From Rhodothermales bacterium (GTDB taxonomy: Bacteria > Bacteroidota > Rhodothermia > Rhodothermales > Bin80), in the NCBI GenBank assembly GCA_028278205.1, contig JANQES010000120.1, positions 45,330 through 109,329 of the forward strand: a stretch of 64,000 nucleotides of DNA. Direction: 5' to 3'. Both the position numbers and the translations under genes were made by a program. The first letter of the stretch is position 1. Each line of letters begins with the position of its first letter. The notes beneath the pieces are model-generated. The model did no database searches. It was not told the origin of the DNA and was given only the letters and a program-made list of their open reading frames with translations. Positions 16,161-26,414 of this stretch are shown piece by piece.

Positions 16161-17114
16161 ATGAAAACAGCGTTTCTCTTTCCCGGCCAGGGGTCGCAGT
16201 ACGTGGGGATGGGGCGGGATCTGTATGAGGCGTTTCCGCAGGCCCGCGCCCGCTTCGAGGCCGCCGATGCCTTGTTGGACATCCCGCTGACCCGGCTCAA
16301 GTTCGGCGCAGGGGGCGATGCCGACGCCGAGGCCGAAGCGCTCACGCAAACCGACGTGACGCAGCCGGCCATCTACGTCCACAGCATGGCCGTGATGGCG
16401 GTGCTGGCCGAACACGGCCTGGAGCCGGACATGACCGCCGGCCATAGTCTCGGCGAATACAGCGCGCTGGCGGCTGCCGGCGCCATTCGCTTCGAAGACG
16501 GCCTGCGCATCGTCCGGCTGCGCGGCCAGCTTATGGCCGAAGCCGGCGAGAAGCGGCCCGGCACCATGGCCGCCATCCTGGGCATGGGCGACGAAGACGT
16601 CGAACACCTCTGCCTCGAAGCCTCGGAGGGCAGCCACTACGTCCACCCGGCCAACTTCAATGCGCCCGGCCAGGTAGTCATCTCCGGCGATGTGCGGGCC
16701 GTCTACAAAGCCATCGCGCTGGCTAAAGAGCGCGGCGCGCGGCGGGCGCTGCCGCTCAAAGTCAGCGGCGCGTTTCATTCTCCGTTGATGGATTATGCCC
16801 GCGACGGCCTGGCCATGGCGCTGATCAAGCTCGATATTCAGGAGCCGCGTTGCCCGGTCTATCTCAACGTCACCGGCGAGCCGACGACCACACCGCTGGA
16901 GATCCGCGAGCGCCTGCTCGAACAACTCATGGCGCCGGTGATGTGGTCGCAAACACTCCAGAACATGCACGCCGACGGGGCGCAGCGCTTCGTGGAGGTC
17001 GGCCCCGGCAAGGTCCTCTCCGGCCTGGTGCGCCGCACCCTGGGCCGCGACCTCGAAACCACCCCCGCCGGCAAAGCCGCCGAATTGCACGGCCTGGCCG
17101 AGGCGGTTGGGTAA
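16161..17114 (+). CDS. fabD: Malonyl-CoA:ACP transacylase
   Basis: FabD loads malonyl groups onto acyl carrier protein. The 317-aa protein starts MKTAFLFPGQGSQYVGMG, the family signature. The nucleophile Ser96 lies in AGHSLGEYSALAAAG and His206 in SGAFHSPLMD. The open frame continues upstream to 15918 only because the ATCCAAA repeat has no stop; that extension is not part of the protein. The repeat ends immediately before the ATG. fabG follows after a 29-bp palindromic gap. Confidence 0.97.
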   Translation: MKTAFLFPGQGSQYVGMGRDLYEAFPQARARFEAADALLDIPLTRLKFGAGGDADAEAEALTQTDVTQPAIYVHSMAVMAVLAEHGLEPDMTAGHSLGEYSALAAAGAIRFEDGLRIVRLRGQLMAEAGEKRPGTMAAILGMGDEDVEHLCLEASEGSHYVHPANFNAPGQVVISGDVRAVYKAIALAKERGARRALPLKVSGAFHSPLMDYARDGLAMALIKLDIQEPRCPVYLNVTGEPTTTPLEIRERLLEQLMAPVMWSQTLQNMHADGAQRFVEVGPGKVLSGLVRRTLGRDLETTPAGKAAELHGLAEAVG

Positions 17115-17121
17115 ACCTTTT

Positions 17122-17143
17122 AATTTTTTCGCCAGAAAAAATT
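17122..17143. repeat. Palindrome ending at the fabG start codon
   Basis: AATTTTTTC (17122-17130) and GAAAAAATT (17135-17143) form perfect 9-bp arms with a GCCA loop. The right arm ends one base before ATG (17144). In mRNA it would hide the initiation region in a hairpin, so it may affect fabG translation. Confidence 0.8.
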
Positions 17144-17887
17144 ATGGATTTCACAGGGAAAAGCGTCCTCGTCACCGGGGGCACACGGGGGATCGGGCGG
17201 GCCATCGTCGAGGCTTTTGCTGAAGCCGGGGCGCGGGTGGCCTTCACGTATCGCTCGTCGTCGGACCAGGCCGAGGCGTTGCGCGCCAGGCTCGAAGAGC
17301 AGGGCGTCGAAGCGCTCGTCTTTCAGGGCGATGCCGCCGATGCCGGGGCCGCCCAGGAAGCCATCGACGGCGTGCTCGAAGCCTGGGGACGGCTCGACGT
17401 GCTCGTCAACAACGCCGGCATCACCCGCGACAACCTGATGCTGCGCATGAGCGAGGACGACTGGGACGCCGTCATCAACACCAATCTCAAGAGCGTTTTC
17501 AACTTTTCCAAAGCCGCCTACCGGCCCATGATGAAGCAGCGCGGCGGCAAGATCGTCAACATCTCGTCGGTCGTCGGGGTCACGGGCAATCCGGGGCAGA
17601 CCAACTACGCGGCTTCCAAAGCCGGCATCATCGGCTTTTCGAAGAGTCTCGCCAAAGAACTCGGACGCCGAGGCATCACGATCAACGTCGTCGCGCCGGG
17701 TTACGTCGAGACCGATATGACGGCGGCCATTGCCGAGAAGGCGCGCGAGGCCATGCTCGGCGCGATCCCGCTGGCACGCCCGGCCACACCCCAGGACATC
17801 GCCGGCGCCGTGCTGTTCCTGGCCTCCTCCCACGCCGACTACATCACCGGCCACGTCCTCCACGTCGACGGCGGACTAGCCATGTGA
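17144..17887 (+). CDS. fabG: 3-oxoacyl-ACP reductase
   Basis: FabG is the NADPH-dependent ketoreductase of fatty acid elongation. The 247-aa short-chain dehydrogenase has the nucleotide motif TGGTRGIG (residues 11-18), the NNAG element near residues 89-92, and the catalytic Ser142, Tyr155 and Lys159 (NISSVVG, NYAASKAG). It follows fabD closely, completing plsX-fabH-fabD-fabG; acpP and fabF are not in the window. Both ends of the gene touch palindromes: one ends at the ATG and a 38-bp perfect palindrome starts in the stop codon. Confidence 0.97.
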   Translation: MDFTGKSVLVTGGTRGIGRAIVEAFAEAGARVAFTYRSSSDQAEALRARLEEQGVEALVFQGDAADAGAAQEAIDGVLEAWGRLDVLVNNAGITRDNLMLRMSEDDWDAVINTNLKSVFNFSKAAYRPMMKQRGGKIVNISSVVGVTGNPGQTNYAASKAGIIGFSKSLAKELGRRGITINVVAPGYVETDMTAAIAEKAREAMLGAIPLARPATPQDIAGAVLFLASSHADYITGHVLHVDGGLAM

Positions 17888-17924
17888 TTTTTCTTTTTGA
17901 TTGCGCGCAATCAAAAAGAAAAAT
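17887..17924. repeat. 38-bp perfect palindrome starting in the fabG stop codon
   Basis: The two 19-bp halves meet at 17905/17906 within TTGCGCGCAA. Outer parts are T-rich on the left and A-rich on the right. It begins at the A of the fabG TGA. It would form a strong hairpin in RNA but lacks a 3' U-run on the plus strand, so it is not a classic terminator. Confidence 0.85.
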
Positions 17925-17987
17925 GAGGATCGCATCCAGCGATGGGGCGTATGAGCCTTTCTGCTCATCACGGAAAACCCACCCACA

Positions 17988-19520
<1,533 letters not shown>

Positions 19521-19525
19521 AGCGT

Positions 19526-19612
19526 TGGGTGTTTTAGTGTTATGGTGTTTGAGTGTTTTGGTTACTCATTCATCGACAAACTAAAACACTTGAACACTAT
19601 AACACTCGAAAT
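19526..19612. repeat. GTGTTTTAGTGTT-word imperfect inverted repeat
   Basis: The left arm contains TTAGTGTTATGGTGTTTGAG and the right arm ACTAAAACACTTGAACAC plus TATAACACTCG, its imperfect complement, about 15 bp apart. The repeated word is GTGTT. It fills the spacer between the helicase and the ChaN-like gene. Confidence 0.8.
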
Positions 19613-19622
19613 CAGTCATTTC

Positions 19623-20762
19623 ATGATTCGCGTTTTCCTCCTGATGATCGTGCCATTGCTGCTCGCCGCATCGGTCCAGGCCCAGCCCACGCCCGATTCG
19701 ACACTGGCCGACTCGACGCTGGCCGAAGCCTATCGCATCTTCCGCGTCGACGGCCAAAGGGCCACGCTCGACGACGTGTTCGAGGCGATAGCCGCCGTGG
19801 ACGTGGTCTTCCTCGGCGAACAACACGACGATCCCGTGGCGCACTACCTCCAGGCCGAACTCCTTACGCAGACTCGCGCCCGTATGGCGTCCGATGAGAT
19901 GGCGCCGCGTCCCCTGGCGCTATCGCTGGAGATGTTCGAGCGCGACGTGCAACTCATCCTCGATGAATACCTGGACGATCTGATCACCGAGTCGCATTTC
20001 TTACGCAGCAGCCGGCCCTGGCAGAATTACAAGACCGATTACAGGCCGATGGTCGAGTTTATGAAGGCGCACGGGTTTCGGGTGCTGGCGGCCAACGCGC
20101 CGCGCCGGTACGCCAACCGCGTCTCGCGCAAGGGGCCGGCTTCGCTTGAGGATCTTTCGGTGTGGGCCAAGGGCTGGTTGCCGCCGTTGCCCACCCCCGG
20201 CCCCTCGCCCGCCTACAAGGCCAAGTGGGACAAGCTGATGGCCGAGATGATGGCCCCGAAAGACGAGCCCAAAGAAGACACCCCGCCCGCCGATACGACG
20301 GCCGAGCCCACCCCGGAGGCGCCGTCTCACAAGCCCAGCCACGAGGCGCGCAGAGCCGACACGACCATCACCCACACCCCTCAAAAAGCCGACACGACGG
20401 CCCAACACACGATGCCGAAGGCCGAAGAAAAACCGGCCTCTCCGATGCACGGCCTCGGCTACATGCTCGACGCGCAGGCCTTCTGGGACGCCAACATGGC
20501 CTTCACCCTCCACATCCACCTGGCCGATTATCCGGGCTCGCTCGTGTTTCACGTAACCGGCAGCTTCCACGTCGAAGAGGGCCTCGGCACGCCGGCCCAA
20601 CTCGAAATCTACCGCCCCGGCACGCGCCGCCTGATCATCGTCACCAAAGCCACCGACGACTTCACCACCTTCGACGCCGAAGAACACAGCAACCTCGGCG
20701 ATTTCGTCATCCTGACCGACAAATCGCTGCCCCGCTCTTACGAATCGTCGATGCGGCAGTAG
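19623..20762 (+). CDS. ChaN-family (DUF399) haem-uptake-type exported protein
   Basis: A signal peptide (MIRVFLLMIVPLLLAASVQAQ) starts at ATG 19623; the frame is open from 19542 through a repeat but that part is not protein-like. The mature part has VDVVFLGEQHDDPVAHYLQ, RPLALSLEMFERDVQ and YRPMVEFMKAHGFRVLAANAPRRYANRVSRKG, all DUF399/ChaN hallmarks. Family members bind haem at the cell surface. A low-complexity Thr/Pro/His/Glu insert at about residues 215-285 interrupts the domain before HGLGYMLDAQAFWDANMA. The 379-aa length reflects that insert. Confidence 0.83.
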   Translation: MIRVFLLMIVPLLLAASVQAQPTPDSTLADSTLAEAYRIFRVDGQRATLDDVFEAIAAVDVVFLGEQHDDPVAHYLQAELLTQTRARMASDEMAPRPLALSLEMFERDVQLILDEYLDDLITESHFLRSSRPWQNYKTDYRPMVEFMKAHGFRVLAANAPRRYANRVSRKGPASLEDLSVWAKGWLPPLPTPGPSPAYKAKWDKLMAEMMAPKDEPKEDTPPADTTAEPTPEAPSHKPSHEARRADTTITHTPQKADTTAQHTMPKAEEKPASPMHGLGYMLDAQAFWDANMAFTLHIHLADYPGSLVFHVTGSFHVEEGLGTPAQLEIYRPGTRRLIIVTKATDDFTTFDAEEHSNLGDFVILTDKSLPRSYESSMRQ

Positions 20763-20828
20763 CGCAAATTTTGAAAAGCCGACGATATAAGTAACCATAT
20801 CGCGGACACCAAAATGCAACCGTGAGCT

Positions 20829-21221
20829 ATGGGAGACCGAAGAGAAAAACAACTCGAAATTGTGCTGAAGCTCAACAAGCTGACCAGACAGGGTCAAATT
20901 ACCTGGGTGGGTGGCAATTCTTTATTGGAAGGGCTTCGGTTTTCTGCGAAATTCAAAAACCGAAATTTTCTTCTGACAGACTCGCCCAGTGATCTCTTTG
21001 GCAAGATGGTTCAAGAAGCTAAGGTAGGAGTTTTAGCAGGCAAGACGTCAAAAATTAACTTGTTAATCCGAGACGATGATAAAGAAATATGGATTCCCCC
21101 CATGCCAGCCTTGGATGATCTGGCTCGCACCGTTCACCATCAAGTGACGAGAGGAGACACCCGAGATCTCGATCAGGTACTCAAAGATTTAGAGGAGGCA
21201 GAAAATCTCCTCGAAGATTGA
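20829..21221 (+). CDS. Hypothetical protein, 130 aa
   Basis: I do not recognise a family. The product is soluble, charged and without signal peptide or membrane segment; the C terminus is acidic (DLEEAENLLED). Base composition is more AT-rich than its neighbours, and codon use differs (many TTA, AAA), which may mean recent acquisition. It is followed by a perfect 13-bp-arm hairpin at 21240 shared with the convergent GWxTD gene. It could also be a DNA- or protein-binding accessory factor; nothing shows this. Confidence 0.55.
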   Translation: MGDRREKQLEIVLKLNKLTRQGQITWVGGNSLLEGLRFSAKFKNRNFLLTDSPSDLFGKMVQEAKVGVLAGKTSKINLLIRDDDKEIWIPPMPALDDLARTVHHQVTRGDTRDLDQVLKDLEEAENLLED

Positions 21222-21239
21222 CGTCCTGAAGAAGATGAA

Positions 21240-21274
21240 CAGGTGCCCGGCACCTTGACAATGCCGGGCACCTG
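21240..21274. terminator. Hairpin between convergent genes
   Basis: CAGGTGCCCGGCA (21240-21252) and TGCCGGGCACCTG (21262-21274) are perfect 13-bp arms with a 9-nt loop. It lies between the stops of the 130-aa gene and the convergent GWxTD gene. No U-run follows, so it may be a bidirectional weak terminator, an mRNA 3' stabiliser or a REP-like repeat. Confidence 0.5.
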
Positions 21275-21293
21275 CTCGCAACAAATCCACCAA

Positions 21294-23510
21294 TCAACGC
21301 GGCTCTTTCAATTCAAAATCGAGCGTGCGTTCGATGGTCTGGCCGGTGTTCTGGTCGGTGATGCGGACGGTGACGGCGAGGGGGCCTTCGCCGTTGAAGG
21401 TGCTCAGATCGAGCAGGATGTGCTCTCTGGCTGTTCGCGAAGATCCGGTGTAAGGCGTCGTCGCCAGGATCGTCTCCGCATCGCGTCGTCCCAGGAGGGA
21501 GGCGAGGGCGCCGCGCTTCTTGAGGCGGGTGACGCCGTATTCGACGGTGTAGCGCGTCCGGTCGTCGGCGTCGAAGGTGAGGTGATAGATCTCAAAAAAC
21601 AGCGCCAGCGGCGTTTCGGGCGTGATGGCAACGAAGGGGTAGGGCGTCCGGGCTTCCGTGTCGTCGAGGTCGATGCCGGCGGTGGCGTAGAGGGGGGCGA
21701 GGTCGCTCATCTCCAGCGTGCCGGGGTTGGCGTCGAGGGCCTTGAGCGAATCGGCCTGGAGGGTGCCGGTTTTGAGGTAGACGAATTTGGGTTTGCCGCC
21801 GGCATCGTCCGGGTTCTCGGCGACCATGTATTCATCCCATTGGAAGGCCAGGTGGTAGGTGCCGGTGTCGCCGCGCAGGGCCATGGCGTAGACGGGGAGG
21901 TCTTGCGCAGGGCCGGTCTCAGACGGTTCGAGGTCGTGGCGTTCGCGGGTGCGTTTTCGGATCTGATAGTCCGCTCCTTTTTGCGCGGCGGTCAGGCTGA
22001 GCACGTAGCGGTCTGTGGCGGCGTGGCCTTGAAAGATGAGTTGGGCTTGTTCGGTAGCCGTGGGCTGGAGCGCATCCGGCGGCGCGGCCCAGTAGAGTTC
22101 CGTGCGCGTGGTGCCGTCGCGTTCGAGGAAGCGCGCCAGGCGTGTTTCGACGCGGAGCGGGCTGGGGCTGACGGTGAACGTGTGCACACGCGGCACCGTC
22201 TTCTCGCGTTGCTTCATCAAGGCGCGGTCGGCCCGTTCATTATCCATCAGCATGCGCCTGACGGCCACGGGCATCGGCTCCAGAAGCAGCGTCAGGTTGA
22301 GTGTGCTCGGGCGGCCCATGTTGACGGTGTCTCGCGGCGACGTTCCGGCGGCGCTGGCAAAGGCAGCTTCTTGCGAGAGATTTATGTATTGATCGAGGGC
22401 GAAGTAATTACGGGCATAATCGGGATTGAGAAACGATAACGTATGATAGTAGTCATGCATGATCATCAGGGTCATAAAGGCCCGCTCCTGGCCGCTCCCG
22501 GATGCCGTGGGCACCAAGACGCCGCGCAAACTTTTCGGCAGCAGATCGGCGATTTGGGATAGCTGATAGCGCCCTTCCTGGTCGATGAACAGATAGTGAG
22601 CATACTGCCCCAGGTGCAGGTACGTCCAGTATTCATTGCGGGGGATGATGGTGGCGTCGGGGCGGAGATTCGTCTCCGAGAACGGCCCCGGATTTTCCAG
22701 ATAATCGTTATCGATGTGTTCGACGCGCGTCGGCGGACCCAGGCGTACATAGACTTTGCCCCGGTCGTCGAAGCCCACCGGCTTGTAGTCATAAGCGTAG
22801 CGCTCTTCCGCCGTGGCGACGCGTTCCAGATGTTCGACGATGCGTTCGTTCCAGGCGGTGGCCGGCAGCGGATCCCGGCTGTGCCACCACGTCCGCAGCC
22901 ACGGCCCGGCGCCCGGCCTCAGGCCGAGCACGCCGTGTCCTAAATACGTCTCTTTATCGATAATCTGCGCTTGCGCCGGCTCTGGCAGTAAGAACGCCAT
23001 CTGTGCCACGTGCTTGTAGACGATCGCGTGCGCCTGCCGGGGGAGCGTCTGGCCGGCTTGTTCGAGCAGGGTTAGATAGACCTGCGTGGCGCGGACGTAG
23101 AGGTTCTGCCGTCGTTGCCCAAAGACGGCGCTGAGGTAGGCATCGGCGAGGCGCGTGTCGAAAGCTCCGGCTTCGGTCAACGCCTCCAGGCCTGCGTGCC
23201 ATGTTTCGAGGGCACGCTCGTGATCGTCTTGCATCGTGTAGGCGCGTCCGAGCCAGTAGGCTACGGCGCCTTCGGTGGGATGTTGGAAGGTTGGCCGGGC
23301 TTCGAAGAGGGGCTCCAGGTGCAGCAGGGCCTCGGTATATTCCCCCGTCTCGAAGGCGGCGCGTCCTCTATCGAATGAAGAGGCGGCGTCTTGTGCTGAG
23401 GCCGGGCGGCTCAGGCCGAGCGCGCAAAGCAGCATCAATCCCAGGAAGAGCAGGCAACGCGATGAGCGGGTGAGCGCGGGTGTCATGAATGAAGGCAGGT
23501 TGGTGTTCAT
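21294..23510 (-). CDS. GWxTD-domain protein with N-terminal TPR region
   Basis: The 738-aa protein has a signal peptide near its N terminus (RCLLFLGLMLLCALGLSRPASAQ) and TPR-like helices at about residues 45-170 (FETGEYTEALLHLEPLFEAR, YWLGRAYTMQDDHERALETW). It contains the GWxTD-type segment GFDDRGKVYVRLGPPTRVEH (near residue 250). GWxTD proteins are common in the FCB group and of unknown function. A second in-frame ATG at 23486 is possible. It is convergent with the 130-aa gene and divergent from the M49 peptidase. Confidence 0.75.
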   Translation of the reverse strand: MNTNLPSFMTPALTRSSRCLLFLGLMLLCALGLSRPASAQDAASSFDRGRAAFETGEYTEALLHLEPLFEARPTFQHPTEGAVAYWLGRAYTMQDDHERALETWHAGLEALTEAGAFDTRLADAYLSAVFGQRRQNLYVRATQVYLTLLEQAGQTLPRQAHAIVYKHVAQMAFLLPEPAQAQIIDKETYLGHGVLGLRPGAGPWLRTWWHSRDPLPATAWNERIVEHLERVATAEERYAYDYKPVGFDDRGKVYVRLGPPTRVEHIDNDYLENPGPFSETNLRPDATIIPRNEYWTYLHLGQYAHYLFIDQEGRYQLSQIADLLPKSLRGVLVPTASGSGQERAFMTLMIMHDYYHTLSFLNPDYARNYFALDQYINLSQEAAFASAAGTSPRDTVNMGRPSTLNLTLLLEPMPVAVRRMLMDNERADRALMKQREKTVPRVHTFTVSPSPLRVETRLARFLERDGTTRTELYWAAPPDALQPTATEQAQLIFQGHAATDRYVLSLTAAQKGADYQIRKRTRERHDLEPSETGPAQDLPVYAMALRGDTGTYHLAFQWDEYMVAENPDDAGGKPKFVYLKTGTLQADSLKALDANPGTLEMSDLAPLYATAGIDLDDTEARTPYPFVAITPETPLALFFEIYHLTFDADDRTRYTVEYGVTRLKKRGALASLLGRRDAETILATTPYTGSSRTAREHILLDLSTFNGEGPLAVTVRITDQNTGQTIERTLDFELKEPR

Positions 23511-23806
23511 TATTCTAGCCAGTTTGACGCATCAGCATCACGCCGGTTCGGACCAATCGGGGGCAGCCGGAGTGGGGGCTTGCCGGGTATGCGTTTTATT
23601 TCCAAATAGTTGAGTCGCCGGGTGAAGCTGTCTTCGCTCGGCGCGCGGGGTGGGGGCAAAGAAAGGGGGCTTATGCACATGCCAGGGGGTCAAATACGAT
23701 GCCCGGTTTTACGTTTCACCTTTTACGCATGAACCCGATTGCAAAGGCGGCGTTTGCATAGGACCCAATCCCCTTTGGCAAAGACCACCATCCCGTACTC
23801 GTACCG
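23511..23806. other. Intergenic region between GWxTD gene and M49 peptidase
   Basis: This 296-bp divergent spacer should hold both promoters. I see no gene, tRNA or clear repeat in it. Confidence 0.4.
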
Positions 23807-25489
23807 ATGAAAACCTTCACGATAGGCGCGACGCTGATGCTTGCGCTCGCTATCGCAGCCTGCGACCCTCCCGATGCCATGCCCGACGAAACTGCCGATG
23901 TCATGAACGCAGAAGCCTCAGCGGAGGCCGAGGAGCTGCTCGCCAAGTACACCTCCGTTACCCTCAACGCCGATCTGAGCGTGCTCACCGAACGCGAGCG
24001 TCAGATGATCCCGCTGCTCATCGAGGCCGGGCAGGCGATGGAGGAGATCTTCTGGATGCAAGCCTACGGCGACAAAGACGCGCTCATGGCCTCGATCGAC
24101 GATCCGGGCTTGCGACGCTTTGCCGAGATCAACTACGGGCCGTGGGATCGGCTCGACGATAACGCGCCCTTCATCGGCGGCGCCGGCGAGAAGCCCAAAG
24201 GCGCCAACCTCTATCCCGCCGACATCACGGAGGAGGAACTCGAAGCCGCTGCCGAGGCCAACCCCGAACTCAAGAGCCTCTACACGATGGTTCGCCGCGA
24301 CGACGACGGCAACCTCGTTGCGATCCCCTATCACGAGTATTTCGAAGAGCAGATGCAGGCGGCTGCCGCCAGGCTCCGCCAGGCCGCCACGCTGGCCGAC
24401 GAAGGGGGCCTGCGCCGCTACCTCGAACTCCGCGCCGACGCGCTCCTTTCGGGCAACTACCAGCCCAGCGACCTGGCCTGGATGGACATGAAAGACAACA
24501 CCATCGATGTGGTCATCGGCCCCATCGAGACCTACGAGGATCAGCTCCTCGGCGCCAAAGCCGCTGCCGAGACCTACGTGCTCATCAAAGATCAGGCATG
24601 GAGCCAGCGCCTGGCGCGCTACGCCGAACTGCTGCCGGCGCTGCAAGACGGCCTGCCCGTGCCCGAAGACTACAAGCAGGAGACGCCCGGCGCCAACTCG
24701 GACCTCGGCGCCTACGACGCCATCTACTACGCGGGCGATTGCAACGCCGGCTCGAAGACCATCGCCATCAACCTGCCCAACGACGAGGAGGTGCAACTGC
24801 AAAAAGGCACCCGCCGCCTCCAACTCAAAAACGCCATGCGCGCCAAGTTCGACAAGATCCTGCTGCCCATCGCCGGGGTGCTCATCGCCGAAGACCAGCG
24901 CCAGCACATCACCTTCGACGCTTTCTTCGGCAATACGATGTTCCATGAGGTGGCGCACGGCCTCGGCATCAAGAACACCATCACGGGCCGGGGCACCGTC
25001 CGCGAAGCGCTGCGCAATCACGCTTCGTCGCTCGAAGAAGGCAAGGCCGACGTGCTGGGCCTCTACATGGTCACTTCGCTCAGCGAACAGGGCGAGTGGG
25101 ACGGCGACATGATGAATCATTACGTCACGTTCTTCACCAGCATCTTCCGTTCGATTCGCTTCGGTCTCTCTAGCGCCCACGGGCGGGCCAACCTGATCCG
25201 GTTCAATTATTTTAAGGAAAAGGGCGCCTTCACCCGCGACGAAGCCACCGGCACCTATCGCATCGATTTCGACACGATGCAGCAGGCCGCCAACGATCTC
25301 TCCGAAACCATCCTGCGCCTGCAAGGCGACGGCGACTATGACGCCGTGGACGCGTTCGTCGGGCAATACATGGTCTTCGGCGATCAACTCCAGGTCGACC
25401 TCGACCGCCTGGGCGAGCAAGGCATCCCCCGCGACATCGTCTTCGAACAAGGCCTCTCGGTGCTGGGCCTGGAATCGACCTCGCCCTGA
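23807..25489 (+). CDS. M49 (dipeptidyl peptidase III-like) zinc peptidase lipoprotein
   Basis: A lipoprotein signal (MKTFTIGATLMLALAIAAC, Cys19) begins the 560-aa protein. The zinc site is visible as HEVAHG and, about 50 residues later, EEGKADVLGLY, matching the M49 pair HExxxH/EExxAD. Here the first motif is the pentapeptide HExxH rather than the classical hexapeptide HExxGH; such short forms are known in some bacterial DPP III enzymes. The N-terminal region carries LNPxLSVLTERERQMIPLLIEAG-like and FIGGAGEKPKGANLYP segments typical of the family. It should remove dipeptides from oligopeptides outside the inner membrane. Confidence 0.82.
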   Translation: MKTFTIGATLMLALAIAACDPPDAMPDETADVMNAEASAEAEELLAKYTSVTLNADLSVLTERERQMIPLLIEAGQAMEEIFWMQAYGDKDALMASIDDPGLRRFAEINYGPWDRLDDNAPFIGGAGEKPKGANLYPADITEEELEAAAEANPELKSLYTMVRRDDDGNLVAIPYHEYFEEQMQAAAARLRQAATLADEGGLRRYLELRADALLSGNYQPSDLAWMDMKDNTIDVVIGPIETYEDQLLGAKAAAETYVLIKDQAWSQRLARYAELLPALQDGLPVPEDYKQETPGANSDLGAYDAIYYAGDCNAGSKTIAINLPNDEEVQLQKGTRRLQLKNAMRAKFDKILLPIAGVLIAEDQRQHITFDAFFGNTMFHEVAHGLGIKNTITGRGTVREALRNHASSLEEGKADVLGLYMVTSLSEQGEWDGDMMNHYVTFFTSIFRSIRFGLSSAHGRANLIRFNYFKEKGAFTRDEATGTYRIDFDTMQQAANDLSETILRLQGDGDYDAVDAFVGQYMVFGDQLQVDLDRLGEQGIPRDIVFEQGLSVLGLESTSP

Positions 25490-25784
25490 GTGGGGCTGAG
25501 TGATTGAAAGGGAGAAAGGGGGAAAGGGAGATAAAAACCAAATTCTCCCACTCACCCTTTCTCCCTCTCTCCCTTTCGTTTTAGGATGTTGCACAATAGC
25601 ACAGCGGCGCGGCTCGATGTTGCTTTATACGACATCAACGGCGGCTGCGTAAAGGGGAAAATCATTAAATACTGGCGTTTTTAAGAGGTTTTGTTAAGCC
25701 TTTGTGATCAAGTGGGAGATTGGCATTATTCTCGAATAAGCGAGGGGTAGTCTGTTCGTTTCACCCAACCCTTCGCTTATTCTG
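25490..25784. other. Intergenic region containing a GA-rich inverted repeat
   Basis: No gene is seen. The first 90 bp hold the GA-rich inverted repeat at 25506-25577; the remainder is AT-richer and probably carries the promoter of the next gene. Confidence 0.5.
25506..25577. repeat. GA-rich imperfect inverted repeat after the M49 gene
   Basis: Left arm GAAAGGGAGAAAGGGGGAAA and right arm CACCCTTTCTCCCTCTC plus TCCCTTTC are near-complementary around an AT-rich centre. It belongs to the same family as 2025-2106. It starts 17 bp after the M49 stop. Confidence 0.85.
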
Positions 25785-26414
25785 ATGAAAACGGATACGG
25801 TTATAAAATCCTTCGAGCCGGAGGCCTCGCTGAGCCTTCCTTTTCCCGTGACGCGTCGCATGCTCGTCGGCGCGGGTCTCGGCATCCTGGCGATCTTTGT
25901 GATCTGGGCTTCGATGGGGTCGATGGCGCAGCCCGCGCCGGTGCTGGACGTCCAGAAGGATGGCTGGCAGCGGTATCAGGCCGAGACCTTTGCTTTTTCC
26001 TATCCCGCCGGCTGGACGGTCAGCGCATCTGACCAGGATGAGGCGGCCTATCGGCTGGCGCCGGACGGGGTGGAGGCCGGCACCCACGTTGCCATCGCCT
26101 TGCTGCCGGCGGCTTCGGCAGATCTGGCACAGATCGAACGCATGGGCATCGCACACGTTGAGCGCGACGACGCCGTGGCGCGGCATTACCTGCGCATCAT
26201 GCCCAAGACCCGCCTCGCCGACCACGTGGCCGCCCGCGTGCGCTTCACCACCGACCTGGTCTCCGGCGAACGCGTCGAAGGGCTCTGGGTGGGTGTGCCG
26301 CAGGCCGATGGGCAGGTGCTCTCGCTCGTGCTCAAGGTCTACCCCGATGCCTACTTCAACGGCGTCCATCACACGTTCAAGCGGCTCCTGGCGTCGGTTT
26401 CGCTGGGCGAATGA
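25785..26414 (+). CDS. Hypothetical single-pass membrane protein
   Basis: The 209-aa protein has about 28 cytoplasmic residues, one membrane segment (MLVGAGLGILAIFVIWASMG, about 29-48) and an exported domain starting VQKDGWQRYQAETFAFSYPAGWTVS. The phrase FSYPxGW is typical of PsbP-like/DUF1795-type domains, but I am not certain of the family. The C terminus YFNGVHHTFKRLLASVSL resembles the final helix of such domains. It stands alone between repeats and its role is unknown. Confidence 0.6.
   Translation: MKTDTVIKSFEPEASLSLPFPVTRRMLVGAGLGILAIFVIWASMGSMAQPAPVLDVQKDGWQRYQAETFAFSYPAGWTVSASDQDEAAYRLAPDGVEAGTHVAIALLPAASADLAQIERMGIAHVERDDAVARHYLRIMPKTRLADHVAARVRFTTDLVSGERVEGLWVGVPQADGQVLSLVLKVYPDAYFNGVHHTFKRLLASVSLGE

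Noticed and set aside
16082..16372. Minus-strand frames encoding peptides such as LDFGFWILD next to fabD
   Set aside because: They are translations of the ATCCAAA repeat on the other strand; the same peptides appear wherever the repeat occurs and no family is behind them.
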